Below, piece by piece: positions 40,003 through 51,961 of a stretch of 64,000 nucleotides of DNA (the first letter of the stretch is position 1; each line of letters begins with the position of its first letter). The notes beneath the pieces were generated by a model. It was not told the origin of the DNA. It saw nothing but the letters and a program-made list of their open reading frames with translations, and searched no databases. Origin of the DNA: Atopobium sp. oral taxon 416 (GTDB taxonomy: Bacteria; Actinomycetota; Coriobacteriia; Coriobacteriales; Atopobiaceae); the NCBI RefSeq assembly GCF_018128285.1, contig NZ_CP072380.1, forward strand, positions 1,054,001 through 1,118,000, given 5' to 3'. Both the position numbers and the translations under genes were made by a program.

Positions 40003-40150
40003 ATATCCCTCGTTGGTCAGCGATTATGGCAGGGGAGGTACACCTGGTCCCATTCCGAACCCAGAAGTTAAGCCCCCGAGCGCCGAGAGTACTGCGGTGT
40101 AGTCCGTGGGAGGGTAGGTCGTCGCTGACCAACGAGGGATATTTTTGAGC
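40003..40150 (+). terminator. 5S processing stem and operon terminator
   Basis: Flanks of the 5S gene (about 40003-40024 and 40120-40142) form a perfect inverted repeat of about 20 pairs (ATCCCTCGTTGGTCAGCGA), and the distal arm runs into ATTTTT. It can serve as a precursor stem and as the terminator of the rRNA operon. Confidence 0.6.
40016..40126 (+). rRNA. rrf: 5S ribosomal RNA
   Basis: Hallmark text CCCATTCCGAACCCAGAAGTTAAG in the middle and a closing helix TCAGCGA / TCGCTGA. The helix is extended on both sides by complementary flanks, ending the rRNA operon. Confidence 0.95.
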
Positions 40151-40175
40151 CTTCGTTGGTCCCTGTGGCTGAAAG

Positions 40176-40661
40176 CTAGGCGGCAGCAGAGAAGCGCTCC
40201 TTCCGCCGTCTTCTTGACCGCTCACAGTCGCGTCTTCTGCTGGCCTCGACCTTCCTTGCCTCCTCGGCCCTGTCCTCCCAGGACATCACAGGCTGCAGGT
40301 CTAAGCAGCGCAGCACGAGCAGCGATACCAGATTGTCCGTGTTCTTGAAGCTATAGCCCATAGGCAGCACCACCTTGATCTTGTTGTTGATCGACTCCAC
40401 GCGCCCACTGCCGATTCCGAGCTCGACGGCTGCCACGATGTCGGTACGTCTGTGCCTGACCTTCTTCTCGATACCGCCTACAGGCGCGATCCTGCAGTAT
40501 GCGGCAGCCCTCATCCAGGTGCTGCACATCCTCCGTGCTTTAAGACGGCCCTGAAGGTCCTCCTTGAGCGTCCATGCGTGGGCGAGGTTGCCCTTGGGAT
40601 TGGCAACATCTATTTGAACGGAATCGTGAGGGACTTCTTCCTTGAACTTGACTGGGCTCAT
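40176..40661 (-). pseudogene. ISL3-family transposase C-terminal relic
   Basis: The minus strand encodes a helical region with NLAHAWTLKEDLQ and then the ISL3 end GSGRVESINNKIKVVLPMGYSF and KNTDNLVSLLVLRCLDLQP, followed by a basic tail. The N-terminal half is absent, so it is a fragment ending close to the 5S gene. Confidence 0.8.
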
Positions 40662-41390
40662 CTAACTTAGCTTTAAGTGCATCTGCTCGTAGCTGTACCA
40701 CCACACCTAAGCGCTCAGCTTGCAGCTCATAGAGGCTCTCAAAGCTCTTGTGGTAGACAAACTCGGCTTTTTGTATCGTGTTGGTGGACTTGACGATAGT
40801 GCTGTCACGGGAGAGCCCTTCTTGTACCTCGACTGCATGATCTCGAAGAGCTCACCTATCGCTGCACTGTCAAACTTAAAACCGCACTTGGTGTGGGACA
40901 CGTCTTTGCCGAAGAGCAAAAACGTCACGCTTACAAAGGCTGACTTCATAAGCTTCCTTGCGCCGGGCATGTGATCGCCGATATGGCAGATGTCCAGCTC
41001 AAGGTGCAGACAGACTCAGGTGCCAGATGCAAAGCACGCACACGTAGGCCAGCTCGCCTGTAAGGTGGGTGTGCGGTACGTGAGCGTCGAAGACACGCTT
41101 AAGGATGCAGGTCAGCTTGGATTCGTTGGGTGCATAGGCGTGTACCCTCTACGTTATCGCGTCTGCGCCCTCAGAAGGCGAGCTTGCCCTTCCTGGCGCC
41201 ACAGCGCCTGCGACTGTCGTGTCTGCGCAGCGACTACGTTTCCACTTAAGGGATCTGACTCGAGGGCAGCCTTCTTGCAGCAGCACAATCGAGCAGTAGG
41301 GTAGCTTCTTCACGCCTAGGATCTTACCATTGCGCAGATATCGGGTAGTGATCGGTACTTTCCTCTATCACGGCTACCTTAGTGCGTATA
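40662..41390. other. Unassigned decayed sequence between two transposase relics
   Basis: About 730 bases with only short frames on both strands. The minus strand has FKFDSAAIGELFEIMQSRYKKGSP, continuing after a frame change as STIVKSTNTIQKAEFVYHK. This looks like a coding relic, possibly a further transposase, but I cannot name a family. Confidence 0.4.
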
Positions 41391-41690
41391 TCAGCGCTGT
41401 CTGTTTCCCCTTGCAAGCTCGATGAGCCCTTGCTCTTCAGGGGTCCTGCTTGCGGCGGCTCTGGTAGAGCCGCTCTTATGGATCGCCTTCACCCGAAGGT
41501 GCAGAGTCGAGCGGCGCAGCTCGTACTCCTCAAGTATCTTAAGACGTCGGCTTGCCGTTGTCGTAGAGCTTAACCATCTGGTGCTTGAACTTCTCGCTGA
41601 ACTTTCTTGGATGCTTGGGGATCTGCCATTGCGGGCCTTCTTTCCCAAGCGCCTCAGTCCCTCATGGGATTGTTTCATTCATTGTAGCTA
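41391..41690 (-). pseudogene. IS3-family OrfA relic
   Basis: The minus strand ends in IHKSGSTRAAASRTPEEQGLIEL, the conserved segment after the helix-turn-helix in IS3-type OrfA proteins. Preceding text is frameshifted. A related fragment on the plus strand lies at 49484. Confidence 0.7.
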
Positions 41691-41875
41691 CTCCTCCGTA
41701 TCGATGTACGGGCCGTGCGCGTGCACGGTATCCGAGAATATGAGAATGGGCAAGGTTCCGAGACTGCATTGCCGCTTAACAGGGGTTTGGGTCATATGAG
41801 CAATCAGAAGGAGTTCACGACAGGGCTAGTGAATCTCGTTGCCGAGACGCCGCCTTGAGGGACTTCTATGCCAAA

Positions 41876-43038
41876 CTCGCTGTTAGACCATGATCGACCT
41901 GACGCCCCTGTCCTTCCAATAGCTCCAGAAGGGCTGCTCTATGTCTATGAGCGCACACCTGGTATGGAACATACCTGCCTCCTGCAAGCTTGCCTGAGAG
42001 TATATCCTTCTTCTCCCGCTCAGAATGCCTCACCTGCTCTATCCACAGGAAGCAGGCAAGACAAGTGCCCCAGCCACTTCGTAGAAGACCCCATGGAAGA
42101 AAAGCAGGAACTCGTACAGCCTTCGCTGCATCGCATTGACGAGGTCGAACTCGCCGTGCACGGCCTTCTTCGCCACGCTCGCTGTGTGCTTGAAGACCCC
42201 AAGCGAAGGGGAGCCACGTGCGCATATCCTGTATGGTCGTCGCTGGCGACCCATAAGCTGTCGACGATACCTGAAAGGGTATCTGTCAGCTTTTCGTCCT
42301 CGGGCCTGCCCCTGCCGCAGAGGATGGCATATTCGTCGCTTAAGTCATACGCGCAGCACTCCACGCAGACCTTCTTGTTCGATATGCCACAGCAATGCAC
42401 TACATGGCCGTGCGTGTGCGCCTTTCTCAGCATCTGGATGGCCGACCTTGCCCTGTTGTTTGCAAGCGACTCGTCGATGTAGATCCCGATCTTTTGGCAG
42501 GAGACGGTGGGTCCATACCTGAAGGCGCCAAGCGCTGCCTGCAGCAGCTCGAAGGGCCTCATGCGCATAAAACCACAATGTCCTTAAGGCTCACATGGCA
42601 GCTCTTCGCAAGCTTCTTCAAGCGTCATGCCTGCAAGCGTGCCCTTTGCATATGCGGCCCATGTGGTGGCCGTGAGCTTTGACATAGCCAGGACAGATCT
42701 TGTCTTTACGAAGAAGGTCTTGCCTCACGAGCAACACTTCCATCTCTTAAGGCCACACGCGTCGTGGCCCTTGCAATAGAAACTGAGTGATTTGCACCTC
42801 GAACACCTCTTGGGTGTTCCCGCAAGGGCAGAGCCTGCCATCTTCTTGGCTATGAGCGCCTTCAGCCTCTCTAAGAGCTCGCGCTTATCGGCGATCCCCA
42901 TCTTTTCGATCTGCTGCAGTATCATTGGATCCATCCGGGGCCTCTGCTCCTCGATGTCTTTGTTTGACGACATGCATTGTAGGCAAAGGCCCGGACACTT
43001 TTGGGCCCTTCTTAGGTCAATTATGGTCTAACAGCGAG
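41876..43038 (-). mobile_element. Decayed ISXO2/IS1595-like element with inverted ends
   Basis: The left end CTCGCTGTTAGACCATGATC (from 41876) matches the inverse of the right end (to 43038) over about 25 bases with few mismatches. No target duplication is evident. The same end sequence recurs at 53469, at 54097 inverted, and at about 51780-51805, marking one IS family in this region. Confidence 0.75.
41880..42973 (-). pseudogene. ISXO2-like zinc-ribbon transposase pseudogene
   Basis: Minus-strand start MSSNKDIEEQRPRMDPMI, then a helical region and a zinc ribbon CSRCKSLSFYCKGHDACGLKRWKC. It continues in other frames with TLEEACEEL, RPFELLQAALGAFRYGPTVSC, HTHGHVVHCCGISNKKVCVEC, VASDDHTGY and VNAMQRRLYEFLLFFHGV, the usual order for the family. 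At least three frameshifts and several stops. Confidence 0.8.
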
Positions 43039-43040
43039 TT

Positions 43041-44215
43041 ATGAGACTGACCCGACGGTCATTCTTTACCCTTGCTGCCGCTGTGCCGATACCTGCCATT
43101 CCGGCTGCAGTCCAGGCGGAAGAGGCAGAAGAGACGGGTAGCTCAGTGGAGAATATCGTTTACCGCATGAAGGTCGATCTGCCTGAGAGCTTCCGGTATG
43201 ACATGGGCGAAGCGGTAAGCCAGCCAGATACGAATGCAGCAGAATAGGAGGAGCGGATGCCTTCTTCGACGGGTGACTGGTCCAAGATAAGCGAAGGCTA
43301 TATCTCGAGCAGCGGACCTGTGATCCGGAATGCCGCGGCAAAGGGAATTGATGTCTCCTCACATCAAGGGTCGATAGTTTGAGAAGCGGTCGCTGCCGAT
43401 GGGATAGACTTTGCCATCATCCGTAGCAGCTACGGCTGGCTCGACGACACGACGGATGCAAGCCAGCATGACAGCTATCTGAAGCGCAATGCTTCTGCAT
43501 GTGAGAGCCTGGGCATCCATTACGGAATCTATCACTACCCCTACGCAAACCTCAGCATCTCTTCTGATGCTGGCTCTTGCGAGGCGGAATATGGGCTCAA
43601 TGCCATCTCTGACCTGCATTCAACGCTTCCTGTCTATTAGGACTTGGAGGATATCTCCCTGCTGAAGAGCGCTTCTGTGCTTGCGACGATTACAGCCCAG
43701 TTTTGCGAGAAGATTGCCGATGCAGGATATACGTCAGGCGTCTATGCTAATCTCAACTGGTGGAACAACTATCTGACGGATTCCTGCTTCGAGAGCTGGT
43801 CTCGCTGGGTAACACAGTACAACTACCAGTGCGCCTATACAGGAGACTATTGGTTCTGGCAGTGCACTTCCAAAGGAAGCGTCGATGGGATAACAGGCAA
43901 TGTGGGTCTCGATTTCAGGTTCAGACGACCATCTATAGAGGTCTATCGCCTGTACAACCCGTATTCTGGAGAGCATCTCTATACCCTCTCCTCAAACGAG
44001 AGAGACAACCTGAGGTCAATCGGATGAAATTACGAGGGGGTAGGCTGGTATGTACTGACCTCTGGAAGTGGGGTCTACCGTCTCTATAATCCCTATACAG
44101 GTGGCTATCTCTATACGACGAGCTCTTCTGAATACGCATCGCTTCAGATCATAGGCTGGAACGGGGAAGGGATGGCACGGCATATAGCTCCCCGCCTGAT
44201 ACGGTGCACAAAGTA
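43041..44215 (+). pseudogene. GH25 lysozyme with cell-wall repeats, decayed
   Basis: A signal peptide with TRRSFFTLAA starts at 43041. The GH25 muramidase domain follows (KGIDVSSHQGSIV, FAIIRSSYGW, GIYHYPY, PVY-stop-DLED, GVYANLNWW, DYWFWQCTS). The C-terminus has two repeats of the VYRLYNP..GEHLYT / YLYTT type (DUF5648-like). In-frame stops occur at about 43246, 43379, 43638 and 44025. Three of them replace a Trp expected by the family or by the second repeat (IVWEAV, PVYWDLED, SIGWNYEG), each by one G-to-A change. It would have cut peptidoglycan; it is now presumably inactive. Confidence 0.85.
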
Positions 44216-44220
44216 CTGTC

Positions 44221-44263
44221 CTGAAGGGCCAGTCGGATGCAAGAGGTCCGGCTGGCCCTTCAG
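44221..44263. terminator. Strong 16-bp hairpin between convergent genes
   Basis: CTGAAGGGCCAGTCGG pairs with CCGGCTGGCCCTTCAG with one G-U pair and an 11-base loop. No T-run on either side, so it is terminator-like rather than a standard terminator. It lies between the lysozyme relic and the glycosyltransferase 3' end. Confidence 0.5.
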
Positions 44264-44302
44264 CATATGGGTATGCAATCTGGCCGAGGGCCAGGAACAT
44301 GC

Positions 44303-45523
44303 CTATGGTCGCTTCTGCATCCTGTCGCGCAGTCCGCGAACAGGGGCTGTGATGCAACGGCTTATCTTAAATGATATGGAATGCTCGAAGCCCTCTATTG
44401 CTTTATCCTTGAGTTCCACCTCATGCTCCAGTCCGGTGATTCGGTTCTTGAGCTGCTTCACCTCGGTGTGAAGATCTGCATTCTCCATCCGTACACGCGA
44501 AGCATGGTCCTCGCATCCGTTGCGCCTGATCTTGAGATCTGCATAGTGGACAAAGATAAGATCGGTCAGAGGAAGATGGAGGATATCCTGGATGCGCTGC
44601 TGATGCCAGGGGCTTTCGAGAGACGAGATATCTGTCTTTGCCAGATCAAGCGCTTCGAGCCCTCCCTGCTTCATCCTGTCAGCTATGGCGGTAAAGCCGT
44701 CGACGGAGCGGGCTGTCTCCAGGTTGGCGATGACACTGATAGCCGCCCAGCTGATATAGGAATCGTGGTAGAGATCCCATGTCCCCTGTTCTTTCAGGGT
44801 ATCCCTCAGGGCTATGAGTGCCTCATAGAAGTCAAGAGGATAGCTGTCGCTTGTTGCCATTGTGCTGCTTGCGTTGTTGATTCGGTACTTGTGCAGGAAC
44901 TCATCGAGTAGTGCGATGCAGTGCGCCTCTGTCAGGGCACGGCAGGTGAAGAGGAGGTCTGCTGTCCTGTGGAGTGGCTGGAAGGACAGGCCATGTTCAT
45001 GGACAAAGGATGCTCTGAACAGCTTGTTGTGCACCCAGTTCTGGAAGGAGTTGAGGATGTACTTTGGCCATTCGTGCGGGTCGAAGACATCCATATTCCC
45101 GGGCAGCCAATCGCGCAGATATGAATAGCTGATAGGAATGACCTCTCCCGTGACGTCATTCAGGGTATACGTGCGGAAGATTATGAGGTCGGCGTTCTTG
45201 CTTTCGCCCATTGCCATGGCCCGCTCAAGAAGCTGCGGTTCCATAAGATCGTCTGCATCGAGGAAATAGAGCCATTCACCTGTGGCAGTAGCAAAGCCAG
45301 CCTGCCGTGCTGGGCCTTCTCCTGGCACTGCCTCTTCGAGGATGCGGATACGGCTATCTTTCTGGGCTGCTTTGTCCAGGATATCTCGGGTTGAATCGGT
45401 CGAATTGTTGTCGACGCAGACGATCTCGATATCGCGCTCTGTCTGGTTCTGAGCGCTCGCAAGCGTGTCAGCAAGATATTTCTCGGCGTTATAGCAGGGG
45501 ATAATGATTGAGGCTTTGGGCAT
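44303..45523 (-). CDS. Glycosyltransferase family 2 with C-terminal coiled coil
   Basis: 406-residue GT-A-fold enzyme. N-terminal SIIIPCYNAEKYL and EIVCVDNNSTDST bind the nucleotide sugar, and FLDADD is the metal-binding DxD region (about 86-91). The rest contains WVHNKLFRASFV, common in capsule and teichoic-type transferases. Residues 340-385 form a coiled coil (ENADLHTEVKQLKNRITGLE), ending in a basic tail. ATG 45523 has GGAGGAG in front and is chosen over upstream codons. It probably acts at the membrane in surface polysaccharide synthesis; the nearby rml genes fit this. The acceptor is unknown. Confidence 0.9.
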   Translation of the reverse strand: MPKASIIIPCYNAEKYLADTLASAQNQTERDIEIVCVDNNSTDSTRDILDKAAQKDSRIRILEEAVPGEGPARQAGFATATGEWLYFLDADDLMEPQLLERAMAMGESKNADLIIFRTYTLNDVTGEVIPISYSYLRDWLPGNMDVFDPHEWPKYILNSFQNWVHNKLFRASFVHEHGLSFQPLHRTADLLFTCRALTEAHCIALLDEFLHKYRINNASSTMATSDSYPLDFYEALIALRDTLKEQGTWDLYHDSYISWAAISVIANLETARSVDGFTAIADRMKQGGLEALDLAKTDISSLESPWHQQRIQDILHLPLTDLIFVHYADLKIRRNGCEDHASRVRMENADLHTEVKQLKNRITGLEHEVELKDKAIEGFEHSISFKISRCITAPVRGLRDRMQKRP

Positions 45524-45629
45524 GCTGACTCCTCCACTCAAAACGACGTTCCAGAGGTGATTATTCACTGCTAGTGCAACGCTCCTGAAAAGACCACAGC
45601 CTGCGGGCTCCTAGAAGGGTGCTTGTGAA

Positions 45630-46322
45630 AGAAACCGACTGGGAGGATCTCATGAGCCGCTACTACCATCTTAGCATCTACCAGCGCGAGACCATCGCTA
45701 TCATGCTCCACGACAAGGACAGCCCAGACACCATCGGCTGCGATAAGTCGATTGTCTCCGGGAAGATCAAGCGCAACTTATGGCACGTGAGGAAGCGCAG
45801 CCGCTACAGCGTCGCCTACGCTATCGAGCACACGGCGCAAAAGCAGGAGGTACAGGCACAAAAAGCTGCTGGCGACCCCGAAGCGTACGCATCGTCTGCG
45901 AGAAGATCTTCGAGCAGCGCTGCTCACCCAGGGTGGCGCGTGCCTGGTCACGGGACTGCAAGAGCGGGATCCTCGCCAAAGGCAAGATGTGCGCGCAGGT
46001 GAAGCCAGCAATCGAAGGGGCGCCTTGCGGCAAGCCGATGGAGACGCTCACGCTGGAGCGCGGCAGGCAGTTCGCGTACACCGAGGGGCTTCAGGAGGCT
46101 CTCAGTGCTTGGTCTTCTTCTGCCTGCTATCCCCTGGGAGCGGGACATCAATGAGAACACCAACGGGCTCCTTCGCGACTTCTTCTCGAAGGGCAGATCC
46201 CTGGACGACGTGAGCGGCGAGTAGGCCCAGGAGGTGTACGATACCCTCAACCGCAGGCCTTGCAAGCGCCTGGGCTGGAAGTGCCTGCTGGAGGTCTTCT
46301 GCGGGGTCACGTTGTACTTACT
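45630..46322 (+). pseudogene. IS30-family transposase relic
   Basis: The start has YYHLSIYQRETIAIML and DKSIVSGKIKRN, the IS30 helix-turn-helix. After frameshifts the characteristic end reappears: ERDINENTNGLLRDFFSKGRSLDDVS and TLNRRPCKRLGWKC (46135-46300). A second IS30 relic of a different subgroup lies at 55710-56599. Confidence 0.85.
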
Positions 46323-46574
46323 CTGAAGATTCACCCTACCGAATAAAGCGTTTGCCATAGGGTTTGCTGTCTGCTTTGTTTGGCGACAAGTCTCGGGCGG
46401 TAGCCTTATGGCAGATGGGGCAGCCGAATATGGAGAGGTGGGAGAATTCCTTTACAGAAGCGGGCCGGCGCCCTGTCTGCCGACAACTTCAAGCTTCTTG
46501 TCCAAGCCGTAGGAGAACGCAGCCGCTAAGATGCGATTTGGCATGAGGCACGCTCAGCGAAGCGAAAGGAAAGC

Positions 46575-47330
46575 TTCAGGATGCATCCGAAGTGCCCTGC
46601 GTGCGGTTGCAGCTACAGCTCGCTTACGGGAGCTGTCTTTAAGCACACCTGCTATGAGCTAGCGAGATGGGTCTTCTTCATCCACCTCATGCGCTACAGC
46701 CTGCCTTTGGGCTCACAGCCGAGGAAGTCGGACATCACCCACCAGACAACCTGGGAGTAAAGGCAGAGGGTTTTCTAGGCAGTCGATGGCTACCAAGACA
46801 GAATCATCCTCAGCAAGCGCGCCTGCCTCAATGAGACCTAACATCGCTGACACCGATCTTCCCCACATCTTCAGACAGGCGAGCAAGCGCAGCTTGTCGG
46901 CGCAGCTCCTCTGCATCGCTTTAGCGATAGATGCCCACAAAGACCCGGTCACTGTAGCATGTAGCCATGGCAAGCCATCCACGAAAAGAACTAAAGGATG
47001 CCCTTAGAACCCTCAGAAGGGAGCCACGATCCTCTACGGCAAGGCGCGCGCTCACAGTGGCTTCTTAAGGTCTACAGGGCCGATGCGGTAGAGCGTATCT
47101 GTCTTGAGAACATGGGCTTTCCTGAACAATCTTTTGCTTGTGGCTCAAACGCTACCTCTGGTACCTCACAGACATATCCAAGGCCACCATGCAAAAGCTA
47201 CCTTAACTGGTAGGTCTAGCTCTTCTGGATCAACAAAGCTCGTGATAGGTGGCCTGGGACTGCAAGAGTGGTTCGCCATATGATGGTGGCCGATGCAAGC
47301 CTTCGCAGCTCAACGTAGGTCTATCGCCCC
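46575..47330 (+). pseudogene. Zinc-ribbon DDE transposase relic (same group as 24785-25731)
   Basis: Begins HPKCPACGCSYSSLTGAVFKHTCYEL and WVFFIHLMRYSLPLG. After frame changes it gives NIADTDLPHIFRQASKRSLSAQ, LAIDAHKDPVTVACSHGKPS, and the C-terminal SYLNW region near 47200. No inverted ends located. Confidence 0.75.
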
Positions 47331-47403
47331 TCATTTACTTGGCTGTTAGAATAATAGACGGTTGGTGAATGAAGGCTTCCTTCGAAAGGAAATGGAACGC
47401 CCT

Positions 47404-49384
<1,981 letters not shown>

Positions 49385-49483
49385 GGAGACAGGTACATGT
49401 CTGAGTTCGCATTCAAGTGGAGTGGCTACAATGAAAGGGACAATCCTATGAGGGACTGGGGCGCTTGGGAAAGAAGGCCTGCG

Positions 49484-49675
49484 ATGGCGGACCCTAAGCA
49501 CCCCAGGAAGTTCTCAGGAGAGTTCAAGCGCCAGATCGTTGAGCCTAACAACGACAACAAGAGTCCGGACAGAGATACGCGCCGACAACGATATCGCCAG
49601 CTCGACCCTGCACCAATAGATAAAGGCGATCCACGAGAGCGGCTCCACCCGTGCCTCAAACAGCTGTACACCTAA
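49484..49675 (+). pseudogene. IS3-family OrfA relic
   Basis: ADPKHPRKFSGEFKRQIVE is the conserved IS3 OrfA start. The rest is frameshifted and joins an IS5 fragment on the other strand. Confidence 0.7.
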
Positions 49676-50105
49676 GCATGCACAAGGCCGCCTGCGGCAT
49701 CCACGCCGATATGCGCCTTGTATCTGATACACCAGGCTCCCCCCTTCTTGGACTGGTGCGCTTTAAGGGTTACGTGTGGTCCTTGTTCTTCGTGAAGCTT
49801 TAAGACCCAGGTGAAGGTCACATCCACCATGGAGCCGCCCCGTGCCGTGATCCCTGCCTTTTCAAGTTCTGAATTCAGGTCGTGAAGCACAAGCTTTACC
49901 GAGTCCCTGCTGCTTTAAGGCTATGGCGCATCTTCGCAAGTGTCGTTGCATCTGGCACCTGCGCCTGCATGAGGTCTGCGTGCATAGAAGCGCCACCAGG
50001 AGTGACAATCCAGGATAGCATCCTTAGGTTTCCTTGTCTTAAGAGAGCAAACATAACCTAAAGCAGGATACATCCTAAAGCATCGTCTTTGCAGCGCGCA
50101 CATGC
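49676..50105 (-). pseudogene. IS5-family transposase fragment
   Basis: The minus strand encodes ARGGSMVDVTFTW, QSKKGGAWCIRYKAHIGVDA and GGLVHA, the central DDE region of IS5-type transposases. Upstream text (50100-49900) is broken and the C-terminus is missing. Confidence 0.75.
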
Positions 50106-50231
50106 CTGACAAGAGCCTGTCAGTGGTAGCTGGTATCTACCAGAACAATCCAGCTATCCCACACAACGATTGCATCCATCCGCTCCAGGAATGCCTCTCG
50201 TCTAGTCTTTCTCCTAAGACCTTAGGATTTA

Positions 50232-50389
50232 AGGTCCTAAAAGCTCACCTGGCTGTCCATATCTTCCTTTTGGATATGCTGGAATGTATGGATGTAGCTA
50301 TACCATATCCAGAAGACAGATAGGCATCTATGTGGGTATAGGCACTGCGTGGTTCGAGACATTTTAAGCCGTCGGCATACAGCGTGCGG
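50232..50389. repeat. Left half of a dispersed repeat, split by IS256
   Basis: About 158 bases, roughly 85-90% identical by eye to 56609-56766. It includes GGATGTAGCTATACCATATCCAG and GCACTGCGTGGTTCGAGACATTTT. The continuation of the repeat is found on the other side of the IS256 element, at 51732-51780. Confidence 0.8.
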
Positions 50390-51731
50390 GTCACGTCCGT
50401 AAAGTGGTGTAAATAGAGGAATGAGCCAGAGGCTCGGGTTCCAAGTATCATTTGCAATCGTCAGAGAACAAGAAGACTTGGAGGCCCGAACATGGCTCAG
50501 ATCAATAGTACACTTAACCAGGACGAGATAATGCGGCTGCTCGAAGATTCCAGCGGGGAGGCGTTCAAGCTCATGCTGCAAAAGTCGCTCAACGCCGATC
50601 TGAGGGCGGAGTCGGCCGAGCAGATCGGCGCGGGGCGCTTGCGAGCGCGCCCTCACGCTGCGCGTCGCCACGATAGACCTCACCGTCTCAAGGCGGTGCA
50701 GTGTGCCCTTCAAGACCATGGTGTTCGACAACTACAAGCGCAGCGAGGCCGCCCTTGTGACCACCATGGCGAAGATGGTCTTGGGCGGCGCTTCGACGGC
50801 GAAGGTGGGCAAACTCATGGAGACGATCTGCGACAGGGGCTTGCCCGACTCGACGGTCGCCGAGGCCTGCGCCGAGCTCGACGGGGCCGTCGAGGAGTTC
50901 CGCACGCGGCGCATCGAGGGCGACTAGCTGTTCGTCATGGTGGACGCGACCTACCTCAAGGTCAGAGTCGACCACAGGATCTGCCCGATGGCGCTCATGA
51001 TCGCGATGAGGATGACCAGGGACAAGATGAAGGAGCTCATAGGGTTTAGGCTTAAGGCCTGCGAGTCGCGTAAGACCTGGGGGGAGGTTCCTCTCCTCGC
51101 TGCGCGCCCGAGGGCTTTCGGGCTCAAGCATGTTCTTCTCCGACGCCCACGAGGGGCTCGTGCTCGCACTGCAGAAGGTCTACCCCGACGTGCCCTGGCA
51201 GCGCTTTCAGGCGCACTTCTCGCGCAACGTCTCCGACGCGGCCCCCAAGCGGCTGCGGGCGTGCCTTTGCTTAGAGCTCATGGAGATGTTCAACTGCGCC
51301 ACGCTTAAGGAGGCCAGGGCACACCGCGACGAGATCGCCGCGGAGGCGCCCGAGGCGCTGGCGCGCCTGGACGCCGGGTTTAAGGACGCGATGACGCTCA
51401 TGGCCCTCCCGCAGGCGACACGCAGCTGCACCAGGACGTCGAACTGCCTCGAGAGGCTCAACACAGAGGGGATGCGCTGGGCGAAGGCTTCGGCGTGTTC
51501 TTGAGTAAGGGCTCGCTAATAAGGCTTGTCGGGACCTACCTCATCGAGGGAAACGACAGGTGGGCCGCCAAGAGCAAGCAGTACTGGCTGCTGGTGGTAG
51601 AGGAGCTATGAGAGGAGAAAGGGGGATCTCGAGGAGATAGCCCGCACGCAGCGGCGGATGAGGCTCGCTTCGTGACGGCTCGCAGGGGCGTTTGCTTATG
51701 AGGCAATTTACACACGATTTCGGACTTGACT
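50390..51731 (+). mobile_element. IS256-family element with inverted ends and target duplication
   Basis: About 1.34 kb, the usual IS256 length. The left end GTCACGTCCGTAAAG and the inverse of the right end GTCAAGTCCGAAAT match, continuing as TGTAAAT. The host bases AGCGTGCGG occur directly on both sides (50381-50389 and about 51733-51741), as expected for an 8- to 9-base target duplication. The transposase inside is broken. Confidence 0.85.
50493..51611 (+). pseudogene. IS256-family transposase, frameshifted
   Basis: Start MAQINSTLNQDEIMRLLEDS and a readable N-terminus, then a frameshift near 50640. PFKTMVFDNYKRSEAALVTTM begins at 50706, a TAG at about 50927 replaces a Tyr codon position, and VMVDATYLKVRVDHRICP carries the first catalytic Asp. 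FSDAHEGLVLALQKVYPDVPWQRF and TRTSNCLERLNTEG follow in another frame. An internal deletion is also likely near 51030-51060. Confidence 0.88.
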
Positions 51732-51805
51732 CAGCGTGCGGCTCCGCCGACCTCATCGAGCCGAATTAATCATCGTTTCCCTAGGTCAATCGTGGTCTAA
51801 CATAG
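51732..51805. repeat. Right half of the dispersed repeat plus an ISXO2-like end
   Basis: CTCATCGAGCCGAATTAATC and TTTCCCTAG match 56777-56809. Directly after it, GGTCAATCGTGGTCTAACAT is the inverse of the IS end seen at 41876 and 53469. Confidence 0.7.
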
Positions 51806-51961
51806 AGAGAAATAATCATAGGATCTGTGAGAATAAAGATTGTTCGTATCCGTTGATGTATATCAGTCGCCTTACACTGTCTTTGTAATGGTCCAAGCGT
51901 CCCTGGTGTTAGGGCATGCAGATAGTAGGAAGGACTAGTTTTTTACGTGGAAGGGAAGCTC

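Noticed and set aside
41868-43046. Target-site duplication for the element at 41876-43038
   Set aside because: The flanking eight bases (ATGCCAAA and TTATGAGA) do not match.
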